Below, piece by piece: positions 1 through 7,947 of a stretch of 64,000 nucleotides of DNA. The DNA comes from an uncultured Verrucomicrobiota bacterium. GTDB lineage: Bacteria > Verrucomicrobiota > Kiritimatiellia > CAIVKH01. The position numbers and the translations under genes were made by a program. How positions within the stretch are numbered: position 1 is the stretch's first letter; each line of letters starts with the position of its first letter. A model generated the notes under the pieces. The model was not told the origin of the DNA. It did not search any database and worked only from the letters and a program-made list of their open reading frames with translations. The stretch lies in NCBI GenBank assembly GCA_937996795.1, contig CALKUH010000022.1, forward strand, positions 1 to 64,000, written 5' to 3'.

Positions 1-618
1 GATCGCGCCGGGCTGGCGCGGCAGGTCGTGTTCGGGCGCAAGGTGATGAGCCGCGCGGAGTTGATCGCCGCGTTCACGCTCGACCGCGTGCAGTCCAAGG
101 CCGCGCAATTCGATTTCAGGAAATTCGAGTGGATGAACGCGGAATACCTGAAGAAACAGCCCGCCGACGCCTACCGCCTGCGGTTCCGCCGCGAGTTGGA
201 ACAGCACGGCCTCTGGTCGCCCGCATTCACGGAGGCCTACCTCGACCAGGTCTGCGCGCTGATGCGCGAACGCATCAAGCTGTGGGCCGACGTCGCGCCG
301 CAGTCGGGCTATTTCTTCACGGAACAGCATCCCTTCGATGCCGACGCCGTGCGCAAGCGCCTCCAGAAGGACGGCGCGCGCGATCACCTCGCCGCCCTGC
401 GCGCGGCCTATGCGGCACTGCCCGCGTTCGACGCCACCTCCACGGAGGCCGCGCTGCGCGCGACCGCCGATGCGCGCGGGGTCAACGCGTCCGAGCTGAT
501 CCATCCGTTGCGCGTGGCGGTGACCGGCCTGCCCGGCGGCCCCAGCCTCTTCCATTTGCTCGAAGTCCTCGGCCGCGACCGCGTGCTGGCCCGCCTCGAC
601 CGCCCGTTCCCGTCATGA
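1..618 (+). CDS. gltX: Glutamyl-tRNA synthetase, C-terminal part (5' end outside window)
   Basis: The frame is open from the first base, so the gene starts upstream; only the last 205 codons are here. Visible are the segment after the KMSKS loop (GRKVMSRAELIAAF, DRVQSKAAQFDFRKFEWMN) and the all-helical anticodon-binding domain, ending in the family's typical HPLRVAVTG and GPSLFHLLEVLGRDRVLARL. GltX charges tRNA-Glu with glutamate in the cytosol; a tRNA-Glu(CTC) lies at 32377-32452. A separate GlnS at 16706 suggests GltX here is discriminating and glutaminyl-tRNA is made directly (inference). The stop overlaps the next start as ATGA, so the next two small genes are probably translationally coupled. 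The catalytic HIGH region is not in the window. Confidence 0.93.
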   Translation, partial: DRAGLARQVVFGRKVMSRAELIAAFTLDRVQSKAAQFDFRKFEWMNAEYLKKQPADAYRLRFRRELEQHGLWSPAFTEAYLDQVCALMRERIKLWADVAPQSGYFFTEQHPFDADAVRKRLQKDGARDHLAALRAAYAALPAFDATSTEAALRATADARGVNASELIHPLRVAVTGLPGGPSLFHLLEVLGRDRVLARLDRPFPS

Positions 619-1151
619 CGATTTTCGACATCATCTACGAACAGATGAAGCAAGCTGGTGTGCGCTACCTGCTGGTGGGTGGAAACGCCGCCAACGCCTA
701 CGGCGTCGATCGGTTCACGGACGATGTGGATGTTTTTATTGAGGACCACACGGCGGACCGCGCGGTGGCGGCGCTGGCCCGTTATGGATACCGCGAGGGC
801 ACGCGCAGTCCCCTGGTCAGCCGCCTGCGCCCGGGCGATCCCACGCTTCCGATTGTCGACCTGATATTCGCGGACGCAGCCACCTTCAACCGCATGTGGA
901 GCGAGCGTTGCGAATTGCCGTGGGGCGCGCATGTCCAACCCTTTCCCGCGCCGATGCATTTGATCGCGATGAAACTGCACGCCCTGCAACATGGACATGA
1001 AGGTCGCCGCGTTAAGGATGCTGGCGACATCCTGGAAATCGCCCGGCTCCGGGGCATCGACCTGCAAGGCCCGGATTTCCGCGATGCGTGTTTGAAATAC
1101 GCCAGCCAGCGGGTGTATGAATACCTGAAGAAGCTGTCAGGCGGACCATGA
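615..1151 (+). CDS. Nucleotidyltransferase-fold protein (AbiEii/DUF6036-like)
   Basis: 178 residues, starting in an ATGA overlap with gltX. The N-terminus carries the minimal nucleotidyltransferase signature: YLLVGGNAANAYG followed by R-x-T-DDVDVFIED, in which the DxD acids would bind metal. A later VKDAGDILEIARL segment matches the KD-x-x-DI helix common in AbiEii/DUF6036-type proteins. Such proteins occur as toxins or as orphan housekeeping-linked genes; no substrate can be assigned from sequence. It overlaps the following 62-residue gene, again by ATGA, so the two likely form a unit. A toxin-antitoxin role is possible, but the small partner has no recognisable antitoxin fold. Confidence 0.8.
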   Translation: MTIFDIIYEQMKQAGVRYLLVGGNAANAYGVDRFTDDVDVFIEDHTADRAVAALARYGYREGTRSPLVSRLRPGDPTLPIVDLIFADAATFNRMWSERCELPWGAHVQPFPAPMHLIAMKLHALQHGHEGRRVKDAGDILEIARLRGIDLQGPDFRDACLKYASQRVYEYLKKLSGGP

Positions 1152-1336
1152 CCGACACATTGCTCAAACTGCCCGTGTTTGACGACCGCGAACTGCCCCC
1201 TCCCCGGCTGACGCCGGAGCAGCGCGCGCAACGCATGTCCGCGCGTCGTGCGCAAATGACCGAGAAACAACTGGAGGAAAAGTTGCGGGCGGACGAACTC
1301 GACCGTTTTGTCGTTCCCTTCCGGCTGGACGACTAG
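1148..1336 (+). CDS. Small charged hypothetical protein
   Basis: 62 residues beginning in an ATGA overlap with the nucleotidyltransferase gene, which argues for real coupled translation. The middle (about residues 20-52) is strongly charged and predicted helical (EQRAQRMSARRAQ, EKQLEEKLRADELD), with a Pro-rich segment before it. No domain is recognised. Its size and position suggest a partner or regulator of the preceding protein, which is inference only. The TAG stop overlaps by two bases the stop of the convergent gene on the other strand. Confidence 0.6.
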   Translation: MTDTLLKLPVFDDRELPPPRLTPEQRAQRMSARRAQMTEKQLEEKLRADELDRFVVPFRLDD

Positions 1337-3213
1337 AGCGCGGACAGCTCGTCGTCATCCCGGCTCACCACGGCGTCGCGCAGCCAGAGGGGATAGGCGC
1401 CGCCCATCACCTGCAGCTCCAGACGCGTCGGGGCGTCGACCTGGTATTCGATCCGCACCGTGCGCCAGTTCGTATCCACGGAGGACTCGATGGGAACGGT
1501 GAGCACATGCTGCGCGCGTTTCGTGTCATTGAGGATGAAGGCGCCGGTGGCAAGGGCGAGATCCGCCGGCTGGCGGGTGCGATAGCGGATGTCAAAGTGG
1601 TAGCGACCCGGCTCCACGTCCCGCTCGCCGCCGAGGGAGACCGGGACGCGGCGGGCGTTCTTGCGTCCGGCCCAGTAGCGGATCGGGCCAAAGCCGGTTT
1701 CAAAATAGGTCTGCCCCTCGCGACACCGGGTGTGGCCGAACAAAATGCGATCCTGGCGCTGCCAATCGAGGAACAGATCGTTCAACTCGCCCGTGCGGCG
1801 GCGGTCGAGCACCACGAAGCGCGCGTCATAATAATGGACGCCCCACCGGCGCGATTCGAGCAGTTCGCCGTATTCGGCCGGCATCCGCTCCAACCGGAAA
1901 AACGCCACGTCCAGCGGAATTTTGGAGCGCGACGGGGTGTGGAGCCGTCCATAGATCGCGTCTTTTCGATTCGCGACAAACCCCAGCAGCGGCCATTCCG
2001 TGGTGAGCACGCCGGTGCGCGGGATGTACTGGCGGGCCACATGGAGCGCATGCAGGCCTTCGCGGTTGAGCGTCGAGTATATGGCTCCGCGCTCGCGCAG
2101 CGTGCCGGGCAGGAAACCGGTCATCACATAGCTTGCCGCCGTCACCAGCATCAGCGCCGGCGCGCGCCACCACGCGGGGCCGGCCGGCGTTTCCGTTTGC
2201 GTGTCCGTGGATTTCCGCGCGGTGGCCATCAGGTCGACCATGACCACGCCCATCGACGCCATGAACGCCGCCGGATAATGGATGCTCATGGTGTACTGCC
2301 AGTCCCAGTGGCTGAGCAGATTCACCAGCAACGGCAGCGGCAGCAGCCACAGGCAGACGCGCAGGGCGCGCGGACGGCCCAGCAGCGCGATCAACGGCGC
2401 GAGCGCCCACGCCAGCGCGATGAACCGCGGCTTGAGACTTTCCAGATACGCCGCATGAGATCCGGCGAACACCTCGTCGCGCACGGCGAAGATCGAGGCG
2501 CCGCCATGAACATGGGGGAACATCCATAAAACCGCCGCAGCCACGTAGGCCAGGCAGGCGGCGGCCCACGCATAGCCCGGCCACCACCGCTCCCGCACGG
2601 CGAACATCAACAACAGCGGAATGGCATAGAGGCCCGCCTCCTCGCGCAATCCGCACAACAACAGCAGCGGCAACGCGAGCCACCGCCGGTTCAGCGCCAG
2701 GCAGGCGTACACCCACGGCAGCAACAGGTAGTATGCGGCGGTGCTGTGGAACTCGCACAATTGCACCGACTGCGTGAACGTATAGCCAATCCAGAACAAC
2801 AGCAGCGCCGCGCCAAACTCGACGGGCAGCCCGCGCCGCCGCCCCACATGCAGCAGGATCAAGCCGCCCGCCACGATGAACATCCACTGCGCCACGGAGA
2901 GCAGGAACGGGTCGTCCCACACCCAGTACAGCGGCCCCAGCACGGCCAATGAAAACGCCAGATGCGTTTTCAGATACGTGTAGGCGCCGGCGCCGTAGGA
3001 GAACCAATCCCCGTGGCCGGAGTTCCAGATCATGTTCGTGTAGTGAATGTAGTCGCCCGAGGTGCCGAACTTGAAATGCGTGAAGGCGCAGAAACTGGAA
3101 TACAGCAACAACACCGCCACCGCGGCGGCGGCCGCAAACCCCAGCGCCGCATACGCTGCGCGCCAGCGCGCCGCCCGACCCCATTGAATCGCACCGCAAA
3201 ACAATCCGCGCAT
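1333..3213 (-). CDS. DUF2079-type polytopic membrane protein
   Basis: 626 residues with about nine to ten hydrophobic segments between residues 20 and 370, then a soluble C-terminal half of about 250 residues. The membrane part resembles DUF2079 proteins: a YTNMIWNSGHGDWFSY region, CEFHSTAAYY and LCGLREEAGLY correspond to the family's conserved FHP and REE/KEDAGL positions. DUF2079 proteins are predicted to be related to GT-C type membrane glycosyltransferases, with no proven substrate. The C-terminal half looks like a beta-rich exoplasmic domain. The gene ends convergently with the small gene at 1148 and is divergent from 3357 across a spacer full of palindromes. The start has GGGGGTT just upstream. 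Confidence 0.78.
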   Translation of the reverse strand: MRGLFCGAIQWGRAARWRAAYAALGFAAAAAVAVLLLYSSFCAFTHFKFGTSGDYIHYTNMIWNSGHGDWFSYGAGAYTYLKTHLAFSLAVLGPLYWVWDDPFLLSVAQWMFIVAGGLILLHVGRRRGLPVEFGAALLLFWIGYTFTQSVQLCEFHSTAAYYLLLPWVYACLALNRRWLALPLLLLCGLREEAGLYAIPLLLMFAVRERWWPGYAWAAACLAYVAAAVLWMFPHVHGGASIFAVRDEVFAGSHAAYLESLKPRFIALAWALAPLIALLGRPRALRVCLWLLPLPLLVNLLSHWDWQYTMSIHYPAAFMASMGVVMVDLMATARKSTDTQTETPAGPAWWRAPALMLVTAASYVMTGFLPGTLRERGAIYSTLNREGLHALHVARQYIPRTGVLTTEWPLLGFVANRKDAIYGRLHTPSRSKIPLDVAFFRLERMPAEYGELLESRRWGVHYYDARFVVLDRRRTGELNDLFLDWQRQDRILFGHTRCREGQTYFETGFGPIRYWAGRKNARRVPVSLGGERDVEPGRYHFDIRYRTRQPADLALATGAFILNDTKRAQHVLTVPIESSVDTNWRTVRIEYQVDAPTRLELQVMGGAYPLWLRDAVVSRDDDELSAL

Positions 3214-3224
3214 AACCCCCGCTC

Positions 3225-3261
3225 TAGTTTCTATTAGAAACTATGTTTTTGACCATAGTTT
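3225..3261. promoter_or_regulatory. Overlapping perfect palindromes in a divergent promoter region
   Basis: The spacer between two divergent membrane-protein genes is AT-rich, unlike its surroundings. Bases 3225-3243 read TAGTTTCTATTAGAAACTA, a palindrome with 9-bp arms around one central base. A second inverted repeat, AAACTATG at 3238-3245 with CATAGTTT at 3254-3261, shares half its bases with the first. A further TAGTTTTCTATTA follows from 3257. This spacing is typical of a dimeric repressor operator, but mutually exclusive hairpins are also possible. No regulator is identified. Confidence 0.5.
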
Positions 3262-3356
3262 TCTATTAATAAATCATTTGTAAACAACATTCTTCACCTG
3301 CCCGCCGGGCGCGATCGGGGATGTTTTGCCGGCGCGGACCGGCTATCCTCGCGGCG

Positions 3357-4766
3357 ATGCGGCCGGATTTGTCATCTGATTCCTGCGGGCGCGGGCGCCT
3401 GGCCCTGTTCGCCGCACTCTTTTGGGGCGCGCTGCTGGTGAGCCTGGCGCGGTTTGGGGTCGACGGGTTTGACGCATCGTGGACCTGGGGGCTGATGCTC
3501 GGGGCGGTCGCGACGGGCCTGCTGGTTCCGGGCCGTGCCGCGGTGCAATTCGGCGCGCACGTCCTGCATCTGCTGGCGTTCGCCTGCGCGGCGCCGCACT
3601 ACTCGAATTTCCACACGGCCGCGGCGTTCACCAGCCTCGCCGCCGTCGTGTGCCTGGGAGGGCGACGCGACGATCCGCGGCGGATCGTCCAGTTCCAAAC
3701 CGCGACCCTGCTCGCGCTGGCGCTGATCTACGCCTTCGCCGCCTTCATCAAACTCAACGCCACGTTCTTCGACCCCGCATTGAGCCCCGTCCGGGCATAC
3801 ATGGAAAAACATCCGCTGCTCACGTCGACGGCCTCGGACCCCGTTGTGCTGGCCGTCGCCGTGCTGACGGTGACCGCGGAGTTCCTCATTCCGCTTTGCC
3901 TGTTGGTCCCGCGCCTGCGCCTCGCCGCCATCGCGCTCGACGTGGCGATGCACATCGTCTTCGCCTTCCGGGTCATCCCGCCCTCCCTAAACTTCCCGAT
4001 GCTCGCGCTCGCCCTGTGCAGCCTGTGGATTCCCGAGGAGGGACTTGCGCGGTGGCGCGAGCGCCTGCCGCGCGCGCTCCGGTTCCTGCAATGGGGCCTG
4101 CTCGTCCTGGCGGCCATCGTGGCACTGCCCAAACTGGGATTCTTTCCCAAACCCCTTGCGAACAGCCTGCTGATCGCGGCCTGGCTGGCTGTCGCGGTAC
4201 TGCTCGCCGCATGGATGGTTGCGCTGATTCGCGCGAGCCCGCGCGGCGGCACGACGTTTTCACTCGCCTGGACTCCGCGCACGGTGTTGCTCGCAGCGCT
4301 GGTGGCGTTGAACGGCCTCGCGCCCTACGCCGGGTTCCGCACGCTCGCCTCCTACGAAATGTTCAGCGGCTACCTGCACCTCGGCGGGCGGACCAATCAT
4401 TTGCTCGTCCCGGCGGAGGCACGCCGCTTTCCGTACGTGGACCGATGGGTCCATGTGCACGAAACATCTCACCCGCGGCTCGCGCACTACGCCGGGCGCG
4501 ACCTCGTGATTTCGTGGACCCATTTTCGCCGCCTTGCCGCGGACGGCCTGCATCACCGTGCGACGTTTTCAGACAGCGGACGCCTCCGCCAGCTCGACCG
4601 GCTCGACGCCGACCCCGCCCTCGCGCGCCCGCTCGCGTGGTGGGAGCGCCGCCTCGTCAACACGATGGCCGTGCCCTATCCGCGTCTCGCCGAACTCGGA
4701 CTGCTCCCGCCCGGCGAAACCCGCCCGCCCCACGCCGCCGACACACTCGCCCTGTCGATCCCGTAA
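3357..4766 (+). CDS. HTTM/gamma-carboxylase-like membrane protein
   Basis: 469 residues from ATG 3357; an in-frame ATG at 3321 would add 12 residues without improving the start. About ten hydrophobic segments precede a soluble C-terminal tail. The segment NGLAPYAGFRTLASYEMFSG followed by GGRTNHLLVP matches the hallmark of bacterial HTTM (vitamin-K-dependent gamma-carboxylase-like) proteins, in which N-x-x-PYxGLKT, MFS and NHLL are typical. Mid-protein FAAFIKLNATFFDP and MHIVFAFRVIPPSLNFPM also fit that fold. The biochemical role of bacterial HTTM proteins is mostly unknown. It is transcribed away from the DUF2079 gene, and the two may share the palindromic control region at 3225-3261. Confidence 0.72.
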   Translation: MRPDLSSDSCGRGRLALFAALFWGALLVSLARFGVDGFDASWTWGLMLGAVATGLLVPGRAAVQFGAHVLHLLAFACAAPHYSNFHTAAAFTSLAAVVCLGGRRDDPRRIVQFQTATLLALALIYAFAAFIKLNATFFDPALSPVRAYMEKHPLLTSTASDPVVLAVAVLTVTAEFLIPLCLLVPRLRLAAIALDVAMHIVFAFRVIPPSLNFPMLALALCSLWIPEEGLARWRERLPRALRFLQWGLLVLAAIVALPKLGFFPKPLANSLLIAAWLAVAVLLAAWMVALIRASPRGGTTFSLAWTPRTVLLAALVALNGLAPYAGFRTLASYEMFSGYLHLGGRTNHLLVPAEARRFPYVDRWVHVHETSHPRLAHYAGRDLVISWTHFRRLAADGLHHRATFSDSGRLRQLDRLDADPALARPLAWWERRLVNTMAVPYPRLAELGLLPPGETRPPHAADTLALSIP

Positions 4767-4872
4767 ACCGGGGGCGCCGGAATCCGCCGAGAATCAGGAT
4801 TTAGGGGTGACGTTTTCGCGCGACTAATGGTATAGAGCCTGTTCAATCGGAACGTCATCGGCGTCCGCATCC

Positions 4873-7569
4873 ATGAATACAACCGCCGCGAGTAAATCCG
4901 TCTGGCCGGCCCTGCGCGCCAGCCTGTTGTATGGCGCCGTGGCAGGGGCGTGGATTGTCTATTCCGATGCGTTTCTCGCCACGCTCGCGACGGATGCCGC
5001 CGCGCTGAACCAGCTGCAAACCTACAAGGGCCTGATCTTCGTCGCGGTCACGACGGGGCTCGTTTTCTGGCTGATGTGGACGCAGCTCCGCAACGCGAGG
5101 GCCGAGGCCGCGGCGCGCAAGGCGGCCGAGGTCTCGCGGCTGCGCTTCGCCTCGATGGTCGAATCGTCAAACGACGCGATCATCGGGAAGACACTCGACG
5201 GGACGATCACCGACTGGAACCGCGGGGCGGAACAACTGTTCGGTTACACGGCCGACGAGGTCCTCGGCACGTCGATCATGCGCGTGCTGCCCCGGGACCG
5301 CGCCCAGGAGGAGGCGCGGCTGATCGAAAAGATCAAGCAGGGCCGGCCCGTCGCGCCGTTCGAAACCGTGCGCCTGACGCGCGCGGGCCAGGCGCTCCCC
5401 GTTTCGGTTTCCGCCTCCCCCGTGCAGGATGACACCGGCGCCATCACGGGCATCGCGATCATCGCCCGCGACATCACGGTGCAGAAGGAACACGAGCGGG
5501 AACTCGACCGGCTCACGCGGCTCTACGCGGCCCTGAGCCACATCAACCAATCCATCGTGTGGACCACGGCCCGCGAGGAACTCTTCCAGAAGGTGTGCCG
5601 CATCCTCGTCGAACAGGGCGGCTTCCACATGGCCTGGATCGGCTGGCACAACCCGGAGACGCAGCAGATCGCGCCCGTCGCCGCCTGGGGCGATGAGGAC
5701 AACTACAGCCGCAACATCCGCGTCTATGCGGACGACCGGCTGGAGGGGCGCGGGCCGACGGGCCGCGCGTTCCGGTCGGGCGAGCCATACATCTGCAACG
5801 ACATCCTGAACAACCCGGTCGCCCAGCCCTGGCGTGAATCGCTGATGAAGCACGGCTACCGCTCCTCCGCCGCGTTTCCGATCCGCGCCCAAAACATCGT
5901 GTGCGCCACGCTCTCGGTCTATTCGGATGAACCCTTCTTTTTCCAGGACAAGGAGATCGCGCTGCTCGTGGAGGCCGCGAGCGATATTTCCTTCGCCCTG
6001 GGCAATTTCGCGGAGAAGGAAGCCCGGCGGCAGGTGGAGGAGGCGGTCCAAAATGAACGCCTCTTTTCCGCGACGATGATCGAGAGCATGCCGGGCATCA
6101 TTTATTTCTACGACGGGCAGGGGCGGTTCCTGCGCTGGAACCGGAACTTCGAGGCGGTGTCCGGCTACACCGGCGACGAAATCGCGCGGATGCATCCGCT
6201 GGATTTCTTCGCGGAACACGAAAAGGAGCTGCTTTCGCAGCGCATCGCGGAGGTCTTTGAAAAGGGCGACTCGTTCGTGGAGGCCTCGTTCAGGTCCAAG
6301 GATGGCCGCGCCACGCCCTATTTCTTCACCGGCCGCCGCGTCATGTTTAATGGCCAGACCTGCCTTGTCGGCATGGGCGTGGACATCTCGGAACGCACGC
6401 GGGCCGAGGCGGCGCTGCGGACCAGCGAGGCGATCTACCGCACGCTGTTCGAACTGGCGCCCCTGGGCATCCTGATCGCCGACAAGAACAGCACCTACCT
6501 CGACGCCAACGCCTGCATGTGCCGCATGCTGGGCTATACGCACCAGGAACTCGTCGGCTTGAATGCAACGGACATCATCAGCCTGGACGAGACGGCGGAC
6601 ATCCCGCCGGTGCTGGAGGAAATCCAGGCGCACATCCCGCACCACCGGGAATGGCGGTTCCGGCGGAAAGACGGCACGCTCTTCCCGGTCCAGGTCAGCG
6701 CAACGATGCTGCCCGACGGCAACCTGCTGGGCATGGTGACCGACATCACGGAGCGCAAACGCGCGGAAGCCGCGCTGCGGGAATTGAACACAAGCCTGGA
6801 ACAGAAGGTGTCCGAACGCACGGAGGAGCTGCGCGCGGCGCTGGAGCGCGCCGAAGCCGCCGACCGCATCAAATCGGCCTTCCTCGCCACGATGTCGCAC
6901 GAGCTGCGCACGCCGCTGAATTCCATCATCGGCTTCACCGGCATCGTGCTGCAGGGACTCGCGGGGCCGCTCAATCCGGAACAAACGAAGCAGCTCGGCA
7001 TGGTGCGCAACAGTGCGCGGCACCTGCTGGACCTGATCAACGACGTGCTCGACATCTCCAAGATCGAGGCGGGGCAGCTCGAAGTGCGCGCGGAGTCGTT
7101 CGACCTGTGCGAATCGATGGAACGCGTCAAGGGACTGGTGAAACCCCTGGCGGACCGGAAGGGCCTCGCGTTGGAGGGCGCGGTCCCGGCGGCGCCGCTG
7201 CCCATGCGCAGCGACCGGCGGCGCGTGGAGCAAATCCTGCTCAACCTGCTCAACAACGCCATCAAGTTCACCGACCGGGGCCGCGTCGCGCTGGACGCGG
7301 AGCGGCTCGACAACACCCGCCCGCCGTCGGTGCGCATCCGCGTATCCGACACCGGCATCGGCATCAAGCCGGGGGACCTGGCCACCCTGTTCCAGCCGTT
7401 CCGCCAGGTCGACTCCGGGCTGACGCGGCAGCACGAGGGCACCGGGCTTGGGCTCGCGATCTGCCGCCGCCTGGCCGCGTTGCTGGGCGGCGAGATCACC
7501 GCCGGGAGTGAATGGGAGAAAGGCAGCGTCTTCACCGTCACGCTTCCCCTGGAGAATCCGCGCACATGA
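4873..7569 (+). CDS. Membrane-bound PAS-GAF-PAS-PAS sensor histidine kinase
   Basis: 898 residues. Two hydrophobic segments (about 12-34 and 51-70) anchor the N-terminus. Then come a PAS domain (about 88-203), a GAF domain (about 218-370), two more PAS domains (about 395-510 and 515-632), a coiled coil and the kinase core. The phospho-acceptor is His676 in MSHELRTPLNSIIGF; the ATPase domain shows LLNLLNNAIKF, DTGIGI and GTGLGLAICRRL. It should autophosphorylate and pass phosphate to a receiver. The stop overlaps the start of the lone receiver at 7566 (ATGA), making that its likely partner. With almost no periplasmic loop, the signal is probably sensed in the cytoplasm or membrane. The input ligand cannot be read. 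Confidence 0.92.
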   Translation: MNTTAASKSVWPALRASLLYGAVAGAWIVYSDAFLATLATDAAALNQLQTYKGLIFVAVTTGLVFWLMWTQLRNARAEAAARKAAEVSRLRFASMVESSNDAIIGKTLDGTITDWNRGAEQLFGYTADEVLGTSIMRVLPRDRAQEEARLIEKIKQGRPVAPFETVRLTRAGQALPVSVSASPVQDDTGAITGIAIIARDITVQKEHERELDRLTRLYAALSHINQSIVWTTAREELFQKVCRILVEQGGFHMAWIGWHNPETQQIAPVAAWGDEDNYSRNIRVYADDRLEGRGPTGRAFRSGEPYICNDILNNPVAQPWRESLMKHGYRSSAAFPIRAQNIVCATLSVYSDEPFFFQDKEIALLVEAASDISFALGNFAEKEARRQVEEAVQNERLFSATMIESMPGIIYFYDGQGRFLRWNRNFEAVSGYTGDEIARMHPLDFFAEHEKELLSQRIAEVFEKGDSFVEASFRSKDGRATPYFFTGRRVMFNGQTCLVGMGVDISERTRAEAALRTSEAIYRTLFELAPLGILIADKNSTYLDANACMCRMLGYTHQELVGLNATDIISLDETADIPPVLEEIQAHIPHHREWRFRRKDGTLFPVQVSATMLPDGNLLGMVTDITERKRAEAALRELNTSLEQKVSERTEELRAALERAEAADRIKSAFLATMSHELRTPLNSIIGFTGIVLQGLAGPLNPEQTKQLGMVRNSARHLLDLINDVLDISKIEAGQLEVRAESFDLCESMERVKGLVKPLADRKGLALEGAVPAAPLPMRSDRRRVEQILLNLLNNAIKFTDRGRVALDAERLDNTRPPSVRIRVSDTGIGIKPGDLATLFQPFRQVDSGLTRQHEGTGLGLAICRRLAALLGGEITAGSEWEKGSVFTVTLPLENPRT

Positions 7570-7940
7570 AAGCCACGATCCTGCTGATCGAAGACAACGA
7601 GCAGAACCGGTACCTCGCCACGTTCCTGCTGGAGCAAAATGGCTACCGCGTCGTCGCGGCGGAGGACGGCCGGGCCGGGATCGAGTCCGCGTCGCGCCTG
7701 AAGCCGGACCTGATCCTGCTGGACATTCAATTGCCGACGATGGATGGCTACACCGTGGCCGCCGCGCTGCGCGATCACCCGTCCCTGCGCGACACGCCGA
7801 TCATTGCCGTCACCTCCTATGCCATGGTCGGCGACCGCGAAAAAGCGATCGCCGCGGGCTGCAACGGGTATATTGAGAAGCCGATCAACCCGGAAACCTT
7901 TGTGGCCGAAATCGAACGCTTCCTGCCGCCCGCGAGGTAA
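7566..7940 (+). CDS. Single-domain response regulator (CheY-like receiver)
   Basis: 124 residues forming one receiver domain. Visible are the acidic pair in LLIEDNEQ, the phospho-acceptor Asp53 in LILLDIQLPTMDGY, a Thr/Ser in AVTSYAM and the conserved Lys in YIEKPINP. There is no output domain, so it must act by protein contact or as a relay. It starts inside the stop of the upstream kinase and ends seven bases before the hybrid kinase start, so all three genes are almost certainly one transcript. It plausibly relays phosphate between the two kinases or onto a distant effector. Confidence 0.92.
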   Translation: MKATILLIEDNEQNRYLATFLLEQNGYRVVAAEDGRAGIESASRLKPDLILLDIQLPTMDGYTVAAALRDHPSLRDTPIIAVTSYAMVGDREKAIAAGCNGYIEKPINPETFVAEIERFLPPAR

Positions 7941-7947
7941 TGCACCC

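Noticed and set aside
5167..7434. A 755-codon open frame antisense to the PAS/GAF kinase
   Set aside because: A shadow of GC-rich codon structure; Arg/His/Val-rich translation with no domain, while the plus strand encodes a complete kinase.
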